Shown in pieces: positions 54,051 through 63,617 of a stretch of 64,000 bases of DNA (positions are counted from its first letter, which is position 1; each line of letters starts with the position of its first letter). The position numbers and the translations under genes are program-made. Origin of the DNA: Mixta hanseatica (lineage in GTDB: Bacteria > Pseudomonadota > Gammaproteobacteria > Enterobacterales > Enterobacteriaceae). The stretch covers positions 2,604,001 through 2,668,000 of the forward strand of contig NZ_CP082904.1 in the NCBI RefSeq assembly GCF_023517775.1, given 5' to 3'. The notes beneath the pieces are model-generated. The model was not told the DNA's origin, made no database searches, and was given only the letters and a program-made list of their open reading frames with translations.

Positions 54051-55310
54051 ATGATTAAGCTACGCACTGCGGCAGTGGCGCTGGCCGCCGCTCTTGCCTC
54101 TCCTTCTCTGTTTGCTGCTATTAACTCCATCGATTTTCACGGCTATTTGCGCGGCGGCATAGGCGTATCGCGTGACGGCGGCCTGGAGGAGTGGCAGAAA
54201 AACAAGCTGGGCCGCCTGGGCAATGAATCCGATACCTACGGGGAAGTGGAATTTGGCAGCGAAGTCTACAAAAAGAATGACGTCAGTTTTTATATCGACA
54301 CCATGGTCAGTATGGTCTCTGACGGATCCAATGATAATGAAAGCACGCTGGATGATGACGTGGAGTTTGGTCTTCGTCAGCTTAACCTGCAGATCAAAGG
54401 CCTGATCCCGGGCGATCCTAACGCGGTGATCTGGGGCGGAAAACGCTATTATCAGCGTCATGACCTGCATATTATCGATACCAAATACTGGAATATTTCC
54501 GGCTCCGGCGCCGGTATTGAGAACCTGACGCTGGGCCCCGGCGCGATTTCGCTGGCCTGGCTGCGCGGCGATGCAAACGATGTGGACTACCGCGTCGATG
54601 GCGATAACGACGTTAATATCAACTATATCGATGTGCGCTATGCCGGACTAAAGCCCTGGCAGGGCGCGTGGGTGGAAATTGGCGCCGACTATGCCATTCC
54701 TAACCCCACTAACAAGCAGAAAGAGTATGGCGGCCTGTATGATGCCGACAATGCCGTGATGCTGACCGGCGAAATCAGTCAGGATATCTGGGGCGGCTAC
54801 AACAAATTTGTTCTGCAGTACGCCAACAAGGGACTGGCGCAGAATATGGTATCGCAGGGCGGCGGCTGGTATGACATGTGGAATCAAACCAACGATGCCA
54901 GCGGCTATCGCGTGATCAATACCGGCCTGTTGCCGCTGACCGATCGTCTCTCTTTTAACCATGTCTTTACCTGGGGCGCGGCGCAAGATATCAGCGCGCA
55001 GACTAATGAGACCCACCTGCTTTCGCTGGTGGGTCGCGCGCAGTATCAGTTCACCGACTATGTACGCGCCATTGGCGAAGTGGGCAGTTTCTGGCAGAAA
55101 GAGGAACATAAAGACGGCAGTGACTATAAGCAGGCTGGTCAGAAATATACGCTGGCGCTTGGCCTGGCTGCCGGTCCGGAATTTATGTCGCGTCCTGAGC
55201 TACGCCTGTTTGCTTCCTGGCTGAACGATTCCGAACAGGGCCAAAGCTTCCAGGACGGCACCGCCAGCGATACCTGGAACGTTGGCGTCCAGGTCGAGGC
55301 CTGGTGGTAA
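54051..55310 (+). CDS. ganL: LamB-type outer-membrane porin for galactan oligosaccharides (GanL-like)
   Basis: A 419-residue maltoporin-family protein with a Sec signal (cleavage after LFA, near residue 22). The mature start INSIDFHGYLRGGIGVS and the end DTWNVGVQVEAWW (aromatic last residue for BAM) are typical of 18-strand LamB porins. It sits at the head of the galactan locus and would let galacto-oligosaccharides enter the periplasm. The start follows CGAGGAAACC. A terminator follows. Confidence 0.9.
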   Translation: MIKLRTAAVALAAALASPSLFAAINSIDFHGYLRGGIGVSRDGGLEEWQKNKLGRLGNESDTYGEVEFGSEVYKKNDVSFYIDTMVSMVSDGSNDNESTLDDDVEFGLRQLNLQIKGLIPGDPNAVIWGGKRYYQRHDLHIIDTKYWNISGSGAGIENLTLGPGAISLAWLRGDANDVDYRVDGDNDVNINYIDVRYAGLKPWQGAWVEIGADYAIPNPTNKQKEYGGLYDADNAVMLTGEISQDIWGGYNKFVLQYANKGLAQNMVSQGGGWYDMWNQTNDASGYRVINTGLLPLTDRLSFNHVFTWGAAQDISAQTNETHLLSLVGRAQYQFTDYVRAIGEVGSFWQKEEHKDGSDYKQAGQKYTLALGLAAGPEFMSRPELRLFASWLNDSEQGQSFQDGTASDTWNVGVQVEAWW

Positions 55311-55363
55311 ACGCATTACGCTGCGTCTTCGTTGTCACTGCTGTTATTGTTTTGGGTCGTTTT

Positions 55364-55393
55364 GGATAACCTTCGCTGGTTATCCTTTTTTTT
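55364..55393 (+). terminator. terminator of ganL
   Basis: GGATAACC-TTCGCT-GGTTATCC followed by eight Ts. Confidence 0.92.
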
Positions 55394-55412
55394 GGGCCTG
55401 CACAGGATGCAT

Positions 55413-55436
55413 AAAAAACCCTCGCCGTGGCGAGGG
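55413..55436 (-). terminator. terminator of the gan operon (after ganB)
   Basis: On the minus strand CCCTCGCC / GGCGAGGG with a two-base gap, followed by TTTTTT. It ends the five-gene operon. Confidence 0.88.
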
Positions 55437-55463
55437 TGCAACAATAACGAACAGCGTAACTGT

Positions 55464-57524
55464 TTAGCTCAGCGGCGGGCTTACGATACGGCATCCCCAG
55501 GGAAGCAGCTCAAGATTGTCCTGCAGGGTTTCGCCGCTCACCCTGTCCACGCAAGTTCCCGGCAGACGCAGGCGTTGCGCATGTCCGGTAAAGTTCTGGA
55601 TAAAAATAAACGCCTGTTCGCCCTCGCCGCGTCGCTGTGCCGTAACCCCCGGCGGCAGCTCGGCCTCCAGCGCGCGCGGTAAAGCAAGCTGCCGCGCAAT
55701 GGCACCGTAAAAGTCGCGGTGGAACGCCAGATCGTTGCGCGAAGCGATATACCAGGCTTTGCCGCGCCCCAGCGCATTGACGGTCAGGGCAGGCGTACCG
55801 GCGTAAAAATCGCTGGTGTAGGTCGCCAGCGCCGTCGCGCCTTCCAGATGAATATGTTCGCACAGTTCACGCGCCTGCCATGGACCGCTCAGTCCCAGCT
55901 CGTTGCCGCTCACGCCGCGCACGCCGTTAGTTTCGCTATCGGTCAGGCAGTCGATCTCTTCCGCCCAGATCCCCAGAATCGGGCGCAGCGGGCCGGGAAA
56001 GCCGCCAAGATGACAGAGATCGCTCTCATTGACGATGCCGCTCCAGTAGCTCGCGACAAACTGGCCGCCCTGCTCCACAAAATGTTGCGCGCGCTGGGCA
56101 AAGCCGTCGCGCACCATATAGAGCATCGGGGCGATCACCAGTTGATAACCGCTGAAATCGATGTCGGCATTGATCACGTCAACCGCAATGCCCAGTTCCC
56201 AAAAGGCGCGATAGTGTTCTGCGACGGTACGCTCATAGTGCAGTCCACTGTTACGCGGCCCCTGCGCATCATCCATCGCCCAGCGGCTTTCCCAGTCGAA
56301 AATAATTGCTACCCGCGCCTCAATTCGGCTGCCGACTACCGGCGCCAGGCTGGCCAGAATCCGCCCCAGCTCGCTTACCTCCCGCCCGACGCGGGTATCA
56401 ATATGGCCAACATGATCCACCACCGCGCCATGAAATTTTTCTACCGAGCCGCGGCTTTTACGCCACTGGAAATATTGCACCGCGTCCGCCCCGTGCGCTA
56501 CCGCCTGCAGCGAGGAAAGAATATGCATACCGGGCTTTTTCAGCTTGCTGGTCGGCTGCCAGTTAGTGGCGCTCGGCGTCGATTCCATCAACACAAAGGG
56601 TTTGCCCTGCTTCAGGGTGCGCATCAGATCGTGATACATCGCGGTATAGCAGGCGAGTATCGTCTCATCCCGCTCGTTGTGCCACAGCGGATAGCTGTCC
56701 CAGGAGATGAAATCCAACGGCTGCGCCAGCTGCCAGTAATCGTAGTCGTAGAAATATTCCATAAAGTTGGTGGTAGCGGGCAACTCCGGATTGGCCGCCT
56801 TCAGCGGCACGATCTCCTGAGCACAGAAGTCGGTGACCTGGGCGGTCATAAAACGCCGCCAGTCCAGATTCAGACCATGGATGGATCCTTCGCCATGCGG
56901 CGCCGGTGAGACTATCTGGCTCCAGTCGCTGTAGGTGTGGCTCCAGAAGGTGCTCCACCAGGCTTCGTTGAGGTTATCCAGCGTCTCGTAGCGCTGCTGC
57001 AGCCAGCCGCGGAAGGCCTGCTGACAGAGATCGCAGTGGCATTCGCCGCCATATTCGTTAGAGACATGCCAGCCGATAACCGCCGGATGATGCGCATAGC
57101 GCTGCGCCAGCCGCGTATTGATCGCCTGCACCTTCTGCCGATAAAGCGGCGAAGTCATACAGTGGTTGTGACGCCCGCCATGCAGCGCCTTCACCCGATC
57201 GCGCCCCACACGCAGCACCTCCGGATATTTTTGCGACAGCCAGGCGGGACGCGCGCCGCTTGGCGTCGCCAGGAAGACATAAATGTGTTGCTGATGCAGC
57301 CGATCCAGCAGTTGATCGAGCCAGGCGAATTCATAGCGTCCCTCTTCCGGCTCCAGTTTCGCCCAGCTAAAGATGCCCACCGACATCACGTTGCAATGCG
57401 CCTGTTTCATCATGGCGATATCGTCGTCGATAATGCCCGGCGTCTGCGTCCACTGTTCCGGGTTGTAGTCTGCACCGTGCAGTAAGGCGTTCACCTTGGC
57501 GCTTAACGGCGGAAATTTAAACAT
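55464..57524 (-). CDS. ganB: GH42 beta-galactosidase (GanB-like)
   Basis: A 686-residue glycoside hydrolase family 42 beta-galactosidase, cytosolic (no signal). The acid/base is Glu157 in WHVSNEYGGECHC and the nucleophile Glu314 in VLMESTPSATNWQ. The cysteines of CHCDLCQQ are part of the family zinc site. The trimerisation domain and C-terminal beta domain are full length. It would split the galactobiose and short galactans taken up by the ABC importer to galactose. Last gene of the operon, 41 bases after ganA. Confidence 0.93.
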   Translation of the reverse strand: MFKFPPLSAKVNALLHGADYNPEQWTQTPGIIDDDIAMMKQAHCNVMSVGIFSWAKLEPEEGRYEFAWLDQLLDRLHQQHIYVFLATPSGARPAWLSQKYPEVLRVGRDRVKALHGGRHNHCMTSPLYRQKVQAINTRLAQRYAHHPAVIGWHVSNEYGGECHCDLCQQAFRGWLQQRYETLDNLNEAWWSTFWSHTYSDWSQIVSPAPHGEGSIHGLNLDWRRFMTAQVTDFCAQEIVPLKAANPELPATTNFMEYFYDYDYWQLAQPLDFISWDSYPLWHNERDETILACYTAMYHDLMRTLKQGKPFVLMESTPSATNWQPTSKLKKPGMHILSSLQAVAHGADAVQYFQWRKSRGSVEKFHGAVVDHVGHIDTRVGREVSELGRILASLAPVVGSRIEARVAIIFDWESRWAMDDAQGPRNSGLHYERTVAEHYRAFWELGIAVDVINADIDFSGYQLVIAPMLYMVRDGFAQRAQHFVEQGGQFVASYWSGIVNESDLCHLGGFPGPLRPILGIWAEEIDCLTDSETNGVRGVSGNELGLSGPWQARELCEHIHLEGATALATYTSDFYAGTPALTVNALGRGKAWYIASRNDLAFHRDFYGAIARQLALPRALEAELPPGVTAQRRGEGEQAFIFIQNFTGHAQRLRLPGTCVDRVSGETLQDNLELLPWGCRIVSPPLS

Positions 57525-57565
57525 AAAGATTCCTTAAACGTGAGGGTTAATCGAGTCGGTGCGCA

Positions 57566-58729
57566 TTAGCGGAAAACGTGAATCGAGGGCAGCACCCTGC
57601 CCTGACAGTCAAACAGCGCCTGGTTTTCACGCGCGTTGCCCTGTTTCCATTCGTCGTGGATATATTTCATGCCGACCGGCGTGGCCCAGGTGTTGCCCGG
57701 CGCGACGATCCAGGTAGGTTCCCAGTAAAACACTCCCTTGCCGCGCCCGTCGGGCACCGCACGCACCGCACCCAGCAGATCGCGTAGGTATGCCGCCTGG
57801 CCCTGCGGGCTGGCCGGGTAGCCGCCATCCTGCAGCTCTTTCTGCTGGAAGCTGTTTTCCGCCGCGTCGCAGTTATCCAGCGTCCAGGCGTAGGCCGCTT
57901 CCACAACGATGACATCTTTGTGATAGCGCTGGCTGATATCGTCCATATTGGCCTTCAGCGCAGAGATCGGGCCATCCCACCAGGTGTACATCGACAGGCC
58001 GATCAGATCGAAGGGCACTCCGCGGCGCGTGATCTCATCGAACCACCAGCGGAAGTCGTCGTTTTTGGTGCCTTTAGCCAGATGCAGCATGATCTTCACC
58101 TCATCAGGCCGCGCCAGCGTTTCACGCAGCCCGCTGATGGCCGCCTTCAACAGCGTCGCCAGTCGGTCGAACTCGCCGCCGCCTTCGCCCCAGCTTTTGC
58201 CTTCCGGCCAGAGAATGCCGCTGTTGATCTCATTGCCGATCTGTACCATATCCGGCGTGACGCCTGCCGCCTTAAAAGCCTGCATGGTGTCGCGCGTATA
58301 ATCGTGCAGACGGGTTTGCAGCTGCGTGAAGCTAAGGCCCTGCCAGCTTTTCGGCTTGTACTGTTTACCAGGATCGGTCCAGAAATCGCTGTAGTGAAAA
58401 TCCAGCAGCAGTTGCATCCCCTGCGCTTTTGCGCGCTTCGCCAGGGCCAGCGTGGTGGCGAGATCGTTGGTGCCGCCGCCGTAGGGCTTACCGGCGCTGT
58501 CATAAGGATCGACCCACAGGCGCAGGCGCACAGCGTTAAAGCCGTTGGCCCGCAGGATGGCGATCGCATCCTGCGACTGGTGCGCCTCATTGTAAAATTT
58601 GCCGCCCTGACGCTCGACTTCCGCCAGGGTGGAAATATCCGCGCCTTTGATAAAATTATCGGCGGCCCGGGCGAGCGGCGCCGTCGCCCAGGCCAGCGCC
58701 AGGGCGATCAACAGGGGTTTGATGGTCAT
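57566..58729 (-). CDS. ganA: GH53 endo-beta-1,4-galactanase (GanA-like)
   Basis: A 387-residue family 53 arabinogalactan endo-1,4-beta-galactosidase with a Sec signal (cleavage after ARA, residue 22). The acid/base is Glu167 in QIGNEINSG and the nucleophile Glu277 in VVEAAYAW. RLRLWVDPYD near residue 67 is also family-typical. It acts in the periplasm (or outside if exported further) on pectin side-chain galactan. It lies two bases before the ganG stop in the operon. Confidence 0.94.
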   Translation of the reverse strand: MTIKPLLIALALAWATAPLARAADNFIKGADISTLAEVERQGGKFYNEAHQSQDAIAILRANGFNAVRLRLWVDPYDSAGKPYGGGTNDLATTLALAKRAKAQGMQLLLDFHYSDFWTDPGKQYKPKSWQGLSFTQLQTRLHDYTRDTMQAFKAAGVTPDMVQIGNEINSGILWPEGKSWGEGGGEFDRLATLLKAAISGLRETLARPDEVKIMLHLAKGTKNDDFRWWFDEITRRGVPFDLIGLSMYTWWDGPISALKANMDDISQRYHKDVIVVEAAYAWTLDNCDAAENSFQQKELQDGGYPASPQGQAAYLRDLLGAVRAVPDGRGKGVFYWEPTWIVAPGNTWATPVGMKYIHDEWKQGNARENQALFDCQGRVLPSIHVFR

Positions 58730-58731
58730 AG

Positions 58732-59580
58732 TTATCCCTTAGTACTGCCTGAGGTCAGGCCGGAAACGAAATATTTCTGCAGCGCGAGATAAAGCACAGC
58801 GACCGGCAGCGCGATCAGTACCGCACCGGCGGCATACGTGGTGTAGCTGGCGCCCATTTTCTGCGCCACCAGGTTATAGAGCCCGATCGGCAACGTGTAC
58901 TGATCCGGCGAGCGCAAAATGGTGCTGGAAAGAATGAAATCGCCCAGCGGCCCGGTAAATGAGAACAGCGCCACCACGGCCAGAATCGGCTTTGAAAGCG
59001 GCATAATGATCTCAATGAAGATGCGGAAATTGCCGGCGCCATCCATCCGCGCCGATTCATCCAGATCTTTCGGGATCGCATCCAGGTAACCTTTCATCAG
59101 CCAGGTGTTCATCGGGATCATGCCGCCGACATAAATCAATACCAACGCCAGATGGCTGTTGATCAGTCCTAACAGCTGTGAGAGCACAAAGATGGCGATC
59201 AATGCGGAAAACTGCGGCACCATTTGCAGCAGCAGGAACAGCATCAGTCCGTTCTGCCGCCCTTTAAAGCGAAAGCGCGAAAAGGCGTAGGCGGTACAGC
59301 TAACGCTGATAATGGTCAGCACCATGGTAAGGAAACTGATTTTCATCGAATTCCAGTACCAGGTGAGATAAGGCACCGTCCCGTTAAACAGATCGGCGTA
59401 GTGCTGAAAAGAGACGTTTTCCGGGATAATGGCGCTGCTCAGCAAGCTGTTGCCCGCGTTCAGCGAGGCGCCCAGCGTCCAGACCAGCGGATAGATAATA
59501 ATGGTCGCCACCAGCAGCACAACCAGCCAGCTTAGCGACAGGCGCAGCCATTTTTCCCGTTTAATGCTTCGATTTGCCAT
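58732..59580 (-). CDS. ganG: galactan ABC importer permease (GanG/MalG-like)
   Basis: A 282-residue, six-helix permease of the MalG family. The EAA loop that docks on the ATPase reads EIIMPLSKPILAVVAL after DESARMDGAGNFRIF near residue 180. PMNTWLMKGYLDAIPKDL is typical. It pairs with the MalF-like product of the next gene upstream. Gap of nine bases between the two. Confidence 0.92.
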   Translation of the reverse strand: MANRSIKREKWLRLSLSWLVVLLVATIIIYPLVWTLGASLNAGNSLLSSAIIPENVSFQHYADLFNGTVPYLTWYWNSMKISFLTMVLTIISVSCTAYAFSRFRFKGRQNGLMLFLLLQMVPQFSALIAIFVLSQLLGLINSHLALVLIYVGGMIPMNTWLMKGYLDAIPKDLDESARMDGAGNFRIFIEIIMPLSKPILAVVALFSFTGPLGDFILSSTILRSPDQYTLPIGLYNLVAQKMGASYTTYAAGAVLIALPVAVLYLALQKYFVSGLTSGSTKG

Positions 59581-59589
59581 GATTGTCCC

Positions 59590-60897
59590 TTATGCCATCT
59601 CATCCTGTTTAAAAGAGCGGGTTGCGCGGAACTGCCACAGCGCCAGCCCAACCACAAACAGCGAAAGCAGGATGGTAATGGTGGCGGCGATAGCGTACTG
59701 CGATGAGGACATAGTCAGCTTATAAATCCATGACACCAGAATATCGGTGCCGCCCGCGTTCGATCCCGCTACCGCCGGGCCGCCATTGTTAAACAGATAG
59801 ATGATGTTGAAATTGTTAAAGTTGAAGGTGTATTGCGTGATGATGATCGGCGCGATGGCGTACAGCACCAGCGGCAGCGTAATGGTGCGCAGTCGGGTGA
59901 AGGGACTGGCGCCATCCATAATCGCCGCCTCGTAAAGATCGTCCGGGATCGCCTGCAGCACGCCGGTGGTCATGGCGAAGACAAACGGAAAACCGAGCCA
60001 GGTCTGCATCAGGATCAGCGCGGTTTTGCTCCAGAAGGGATCGGTCATCCAGGCTTTCGGCGCGATGCCGAAAAAGTCGAGAATAGCGTTATTGATCACG
60101 CCAAACGAGTCGTTGAACATGCCGGCGAACACCAGAATGGTGACAAAGCCCGGCACCGCCCACGGCAGAATAAAAACGGTGCGGATAAGCGGCTTAAAGC
60201 GCAGATCTTTCTGGTTAACCAGAATCGCCAACATCACGCCTACGGTGCACTGCAAAGTGGTCGCCAGCAGCGTCCAGACCACTGTCCATTGCAGTACGTC
60301 GAAAAAGGTCGAACGCCAGATAGAGAGAGTGAAAATATTAATGAAGTTCTTGAAGCCGACCCAGGAGACCAGCTTCGCCGGCGGCGTATGGTAGAGGTTA
60401 TAGTTGGTGAAGGCGATGGCGAAGCCAAACAGAATCGGAAACACCACCACAAACACCAGCAGAATAAAGTCCGGGGTGATCAACAAATAGGGAAAGCCGT
60501 CGCGCAGCAGTAGCTGATACTGCTGGCGCAGGCCGTGCAGTTGCTGCCCTTCATCGCGCTTTTTGCCGTTAACCCAGGCGTCGCGTAGCGAAATGCCCCA
60601 AAGCGTGACGCCGAAGGCGATCACCAACAGGCTAATGATCCCCTCCGCCAGCAAAAAGATGGAGTTATCGCGCGGCACCTCTTCGCCCAGGGTAAACAGC
60701 CCCCACAGGCCATGCTGCAGAAAATCATGGAAGACGCCGATAAAACTGCAGAGCAGCAGCAGAAAGCAGAGCCCTTTAGCCCACTGCCGATGATAAAACT
60801 GTCCGAACCCCGGCAGCAGCGCCAGCAGCAGCGCGGTCAGCGCATGACGCCGCGTTCGCTTGCCCAACGCCAGATTTTCACTGGATGAAATCATCAC
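59590..60897 (-). CDS. ganF: galactan ABC importer permease (GanF/MalF-like)
   Basis: A 435-residue MalF-type permease with about eight helices and a small N-terminal extension of two helices plus a cytosolic linker (residues 15-130). The EAA loop is DLYEAAIMDGASPFTRLRTI and TLPLVLYAIAPI. It lacks the large P2 periplasmic domain of E. coli MalF, as in Gram-positive-type sugar importers. Second gene of the operon, 47 bases after ganE. Confidence 0.92.
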   Translation of the reverse strand: MMISSSENLALGKRTRRHALTALLLALLPGFGQFYHRQWAKGLCFLLLLCSFIGVFHDFLQHGLWGLFTLGEEVPRDNSIFLLAEGIISLLVIAFGVTLWGISLRDAWVNGKKRDEGQQLHGLRQQYQLLLRDGFPYLLITPDFILLVFVVVFPILFGFAIAFTNYNLYHTPPAKLVSWVGFKNFINIFTLSIWRSTFFDVLQWTVVWTLLATTLQCTVGVMLAILVNQKDLRFKPLIRTVFILPWAVPGFVTILVFAGMFNDSFGVINNAILDFFGIAPKAWMTDPFWSKTALILMQTWLGFPFVFAMTTGVLQAIPDDLYEAAIMDGASPFTRLRTITLPLVLYAIAPIIITQYTFNFNNFNIIYLFNNGGPAVAGSNAGGTDILVSWIYKLTMSSSQYAIAATITILLSLFVVGLALWQFRATRSFKQDEMA

Positions 60898-60944
60898 AAC
60901 CTGTCCCTCGTGCCAACGGGAGGCGCGCCTCCCGATTTGAATGG

Positions 60945-62174
60945 TTACTGATTACTGGCCTGCATCGCTTCTATCTGCATGGTGATCTGCTTTTCCGCAT
61001 TATCCAGCGCCGCTTTCGGCGTCTGCTTACCGGAGGCGCTCAGCTCCAGCGCGGCATTGGCCGGCCCCCAGACCTCCTGCATTTCCGGTACGCCCGGCAT
61101 CGGTACGGCTCGTGCCGACTGCACCGCCACCGCGTTGGCTTTTTCATCATCTTTAATCAGCGGATCGTTCATCAGCGCGACGATCGGCGGGATCTCTTGC
61201 GTTTGCTGGAAGCGTGTTTTGGCGTAGCGCGGCTGGTTAATAAACTCGATAAACTGCTGGGCCAGCGCCTTATCCTTACTCCAGGTCGACACCACATAGC
61301 CCTTCACGCCAAGGAAAGAGCTCATCGGCTTGCCATTCGGCAGCGTGGGCAGCGGCGCGACGCCGTAATTAATCCCGGCGGCCTGATAAGGTTGGAAGGC
61401 CCAGGGACCGTTGATCACCGCCGCCGCTTTCTTCTCGGTAAACAGCGAGTCGATGGCGTTGAGTCCGTTGTCGCCAAGAATGCCCGTCGGCAGCAGACCG
61501 TCACGCCAGAATTTTTGCAGGTAGCTCACCGCCTCGATGCTACCGGGGGTGTTAATGCCGACATCCTGAGTATTCAGGCTGCCCTGCGCATCTTTATTAA
61601 AGATGTAGCCGCCCATCGGCCCGATCACGCCCCAGCTGTAATAGAGCTGATCGAACTTAGCCAGCAGGCCGTACTGCTGCTGCTCGCGCTGCTGGCGTGA
61701 GAAGCTGTACCACTCATCCAGCGTTTGCGGCGGCGTGGCGACTAAATCGCGGTTATAAATCAGCACCAGACTTTCTACCGCCTTCGGCACGCCGTACAGC
61801 TGACCATCGAGGGTAAAGGCGGCGATCGCCGATGAAGTAAAGGCGGCCTGTTTTTCCGCCGTTAGCGGCAGCGGCGCCAGCAGCCCCTGCACTACCGCGC
61901 TACCAAGCTGATCGTTCGGGATCACCAATACATCCGGGCCGATGCCTGCCGGGCCATCAAGACGCAGCTTTTCAATCTGCTGGGCGAAAGGCAGCTCCTG
62001 CACTTTCACTTCCACCTGATACTGTTTCTGGAAATCGACGATAGCGGTTTTAATACCCGACGACTTTTTAATATCTTCCCAAACCGTAATCTGTTGTGCC
62101 GCAGACCAGGCGCTGTAGCTCTGCATTAGCGCCAGCGCAGAGACAACCAGCGTAGCAAGGTGCTTTTTCTTCAT
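60945..62174 (-). CDS. ganE: galactan ABC importer binding protein (GanE/MalE-like)
   Basis: A 409-residue extracellular solute-binding protein family 1 member. The start is the ATG seven bases after AGG and gives a Sec signal MKKKHLATLVVSALALMQSY with cleavage near WSA (residue 25). AAQQITVWEDIKKSSGIK begins the mature protein; GVPKAVESLVLIYNRDLV and AAVINGPWAF are typical of the MalE class. It should bind galacto-oligosaccharides released by the galactanase. First gene of the operon, with an operator-like repeat at its leader. Confidence 0.92.
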   Translation of the reverse strand: MKKKHLATLVVSALALMQSYSAWSAAQQITVWEDIKKSSGIKTAIVDFQKQYQVEVKVQELPFAQQIEKLRLDGPAGIGPDVLVIPNDQLGSAVVQGLLAPLPLTAEKQAAFTSSAIAAFTLDGQLYGVPKAVESLVLIYNRDLVATPPQTLDEWYSFSRQQREQQQYGLLAKFDQLYYSWGVIGPMGGYIFNKDAQGSLNTQDVGINTPGSIEAVSYLQKFWRDGLLPTGILGDNGLNAIDSLFTEKKAAAVINGPWAFQPYQAAGINYGVAPLPTLPNGKPMSSFLGVKGYVVSTWSKDKALAQQFIEFINQPRYAKTRFQQTQEIPPIVALMNDPLIKDDEKANAVAVQSARAVPMPGVPEMQEVWGPANAALELSASGKQTPKAALDNAEKQITMQIEAMQASNQ

Positions 62175-62185
62175 TGGTAACCTCA

Positions 62186-62200
62186 TGTGAAGGTATTACA
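62186..62200. promoter_or_regulatory. operator-like repeat in the ganE leader
   Basis: TGTGAAGGTATTACA differs by one base from the TGTGAACGTATTACA found upstream of ganL. It lies 12 bases before the ganE ATG on the minus strand. Confidence 0.65.
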
Positions 62201-62504
62201 TTATTGGTTTTTATCAGCCATCGATATTGCTGATTCAACGAACATGGGCTGCTGATTACGCTGCCTGTAGAGCAGAGGAAGCCGTTATCCGTAGATGTTA
62301 TACGCTACGCTTAAGCCACGACCAACTCTAGCTTCGGCGCGCTAATCTGTGATCTTTCTTACAAAATTGAAAAACGCTGATAGGGCATGGTCTGCGCCAA
62401 CGTTATAGTCATTACACGGCTTACTGAATTCACCGGCTCTTTTCTCTTTTTTGTTATACGTAGTACAAAAAAGAGCAGAGCCGCCCTTTAGCGATGAGGA
62501 TCGT
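62201..62504. promoter_or_regulatory. ganE-ganK divergent control region with palindrome
   Basis: About 300 bases between the operon and the ATPase gene. At 62452-62467 lies TGTTATACGTAGTACA, a palindrome around TACGTA that resembles the ganL operators in its outer TGT and ACA. It may be a weaker GanR site for the ATPase gene. No reading frame or terminator is seen here. Confidence 0.45.
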
Positions 62505-63617
62505 ATGTCCAGCATCAGACTGAGAAATGTGGCGAAGCGCTTCGGCAAGACCGAAACGTTAAAAAATATTCATCTGGATATTGAAGACGGCGAGTTTGCG
62601 GTTTTTGTCGGCCCTTCCGGCTGCGGCAAATCAACGCTGCTGCGCCTGATTGCCGGACTGGAGGAGATCAGCGACGGCGAGATCCTGATCGGCGATGAGG
62701 TGATGAATGACGTCGCGCCCGCTCACCGCGGCGTCGCGATGGTGTTTCAGTCTTACGCGCTTTATCCACATATGACGGTGGCGGAAAATATGGGCTACGG
62801 TCTGAAGGTCAACGGCGTGCCGAAAGAACGCATCCGCCATCAGGTGGAGATGGTGTCGAAAACCCTGCAGCTTTCCCATCTGCTCGACAGAAAGCCAAAG
62901 CAGTTGTCGGGCGGCCAGCGTCAACGCGTAGCCATTGGCCGGGCGATCGTACGTAATCCGCAGGTGTTTATGTTTGATGAGCCGCTTTCCAACCTGGATG
63001 CTGAGCTGCGTGTGGATATGCGCCTGCATATTGCCCGGCTGCATCAGGAGCTGAAAACCACCATGGTTTATGTTACGCACGATCAGGTCGAGGCGATGAC
63101 GTTGGCAGATAAAATTGTGGTGATGAATTACGGTAAGGTGGAACAGGCGGGCTCGCCGATGGCGCTCTATTACAACCCGGTGAACCGCTTTGTAGCCGGT
63201 TTTATCGGCTCACCGAAAATGAACTTTCTGCCAGCGACGGTAGTAAGCTGCGATACGCAACAGCTACTGGTCAATATTGCGGGAAGCGCATGCCGCTTAG
63301 CGCTGCCCGCGCCAACGCAGGCGGTGGCGCCAGGCGATGGCGTCACGCTGGGCATTCGACCGGAGCATTTGCAGGTTAACAGCGATGCGCCGCTGCGCGT
63401 TGATTTTCACTGTGAGGTGGTGGAGCGGCTGGGAAATAATACCTGCCTGTTCGGGCAGTGTTACGGTCACGATGGTTTCAAAACGCTACTGCCGGGCGAT
63501 GTGCATTTCCGCCCCTGGCAGCACCTGAGTCTGGCTTTTGCTGCCCGACACTGCATGGTATTTAACCGTGACGGTCTGCGCATCAGCGCAGAGACGCCGA
63601 TGCCGGATCATCAATAA
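62505..63617 (+). CDS. ganK: MalK/MsmX-type sugar ABC ATPase (GanK-like)
   Basis: A 370-residue ATPase: Walker [10 protein letters not shown] near residue 37, Q-loop [17 protein letters not shown], signature [15 protein letters not shown], Walker [13 protein letters not shown], switch His in [14 protein letters not shown], and a C-terminal MalK-type OB domain ([10 protein letters not shown]). It would power the GanEFG importer from its own divergent promoter. The start is the ATG after GATGAGGA; an upstream ATG 18 codons earlier overlaps the palindrome. Confidence 0.92.
   Translation: MSSIRLRNVAKRFGKTETLKNIHLDIEDGEFAVFVGPSGCGKSTLLRLIAGLEEISDGEILIGDEVMNDVAPAHRGVAMVFQSYALYPHMTVAENMGYGLKVNGVPKERIRHQVEMVSKTLQLSHLLDRKPKQLSGGQRQRVAIGRAIVRNPQVFMFDEPLSNLDAELRVDMRLHIARLHQELKTTMVYVTHDQVEAMTLADKIVVMNYGKVEQAGSPMALYYNPVNRFVAGFIGSPKMNFLPATVVSCDTQQLLVNIAGSACRLALPAPTQAVAPGDGVTLGIRPEHLQVNSDAPLRVDFHCEVVERLGNNTCLFGQCYGHDGFKTLLPGDVHFRPWQHLSLAFAARHCMVFNRDGLRISAETPMPDHQ

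Noticed and set aside
55719..56909. A 396-codon plus-strand frame opposite ganB
   Set aside because: ganB has both catalytic glutamates and full family length; the antisense frame has no recognisable domain.
57920..58792. A 290-codon plus-strand frame opposite ganA
   Set aside because: Antisense shadow of the GH53 gene with no motif of its own.
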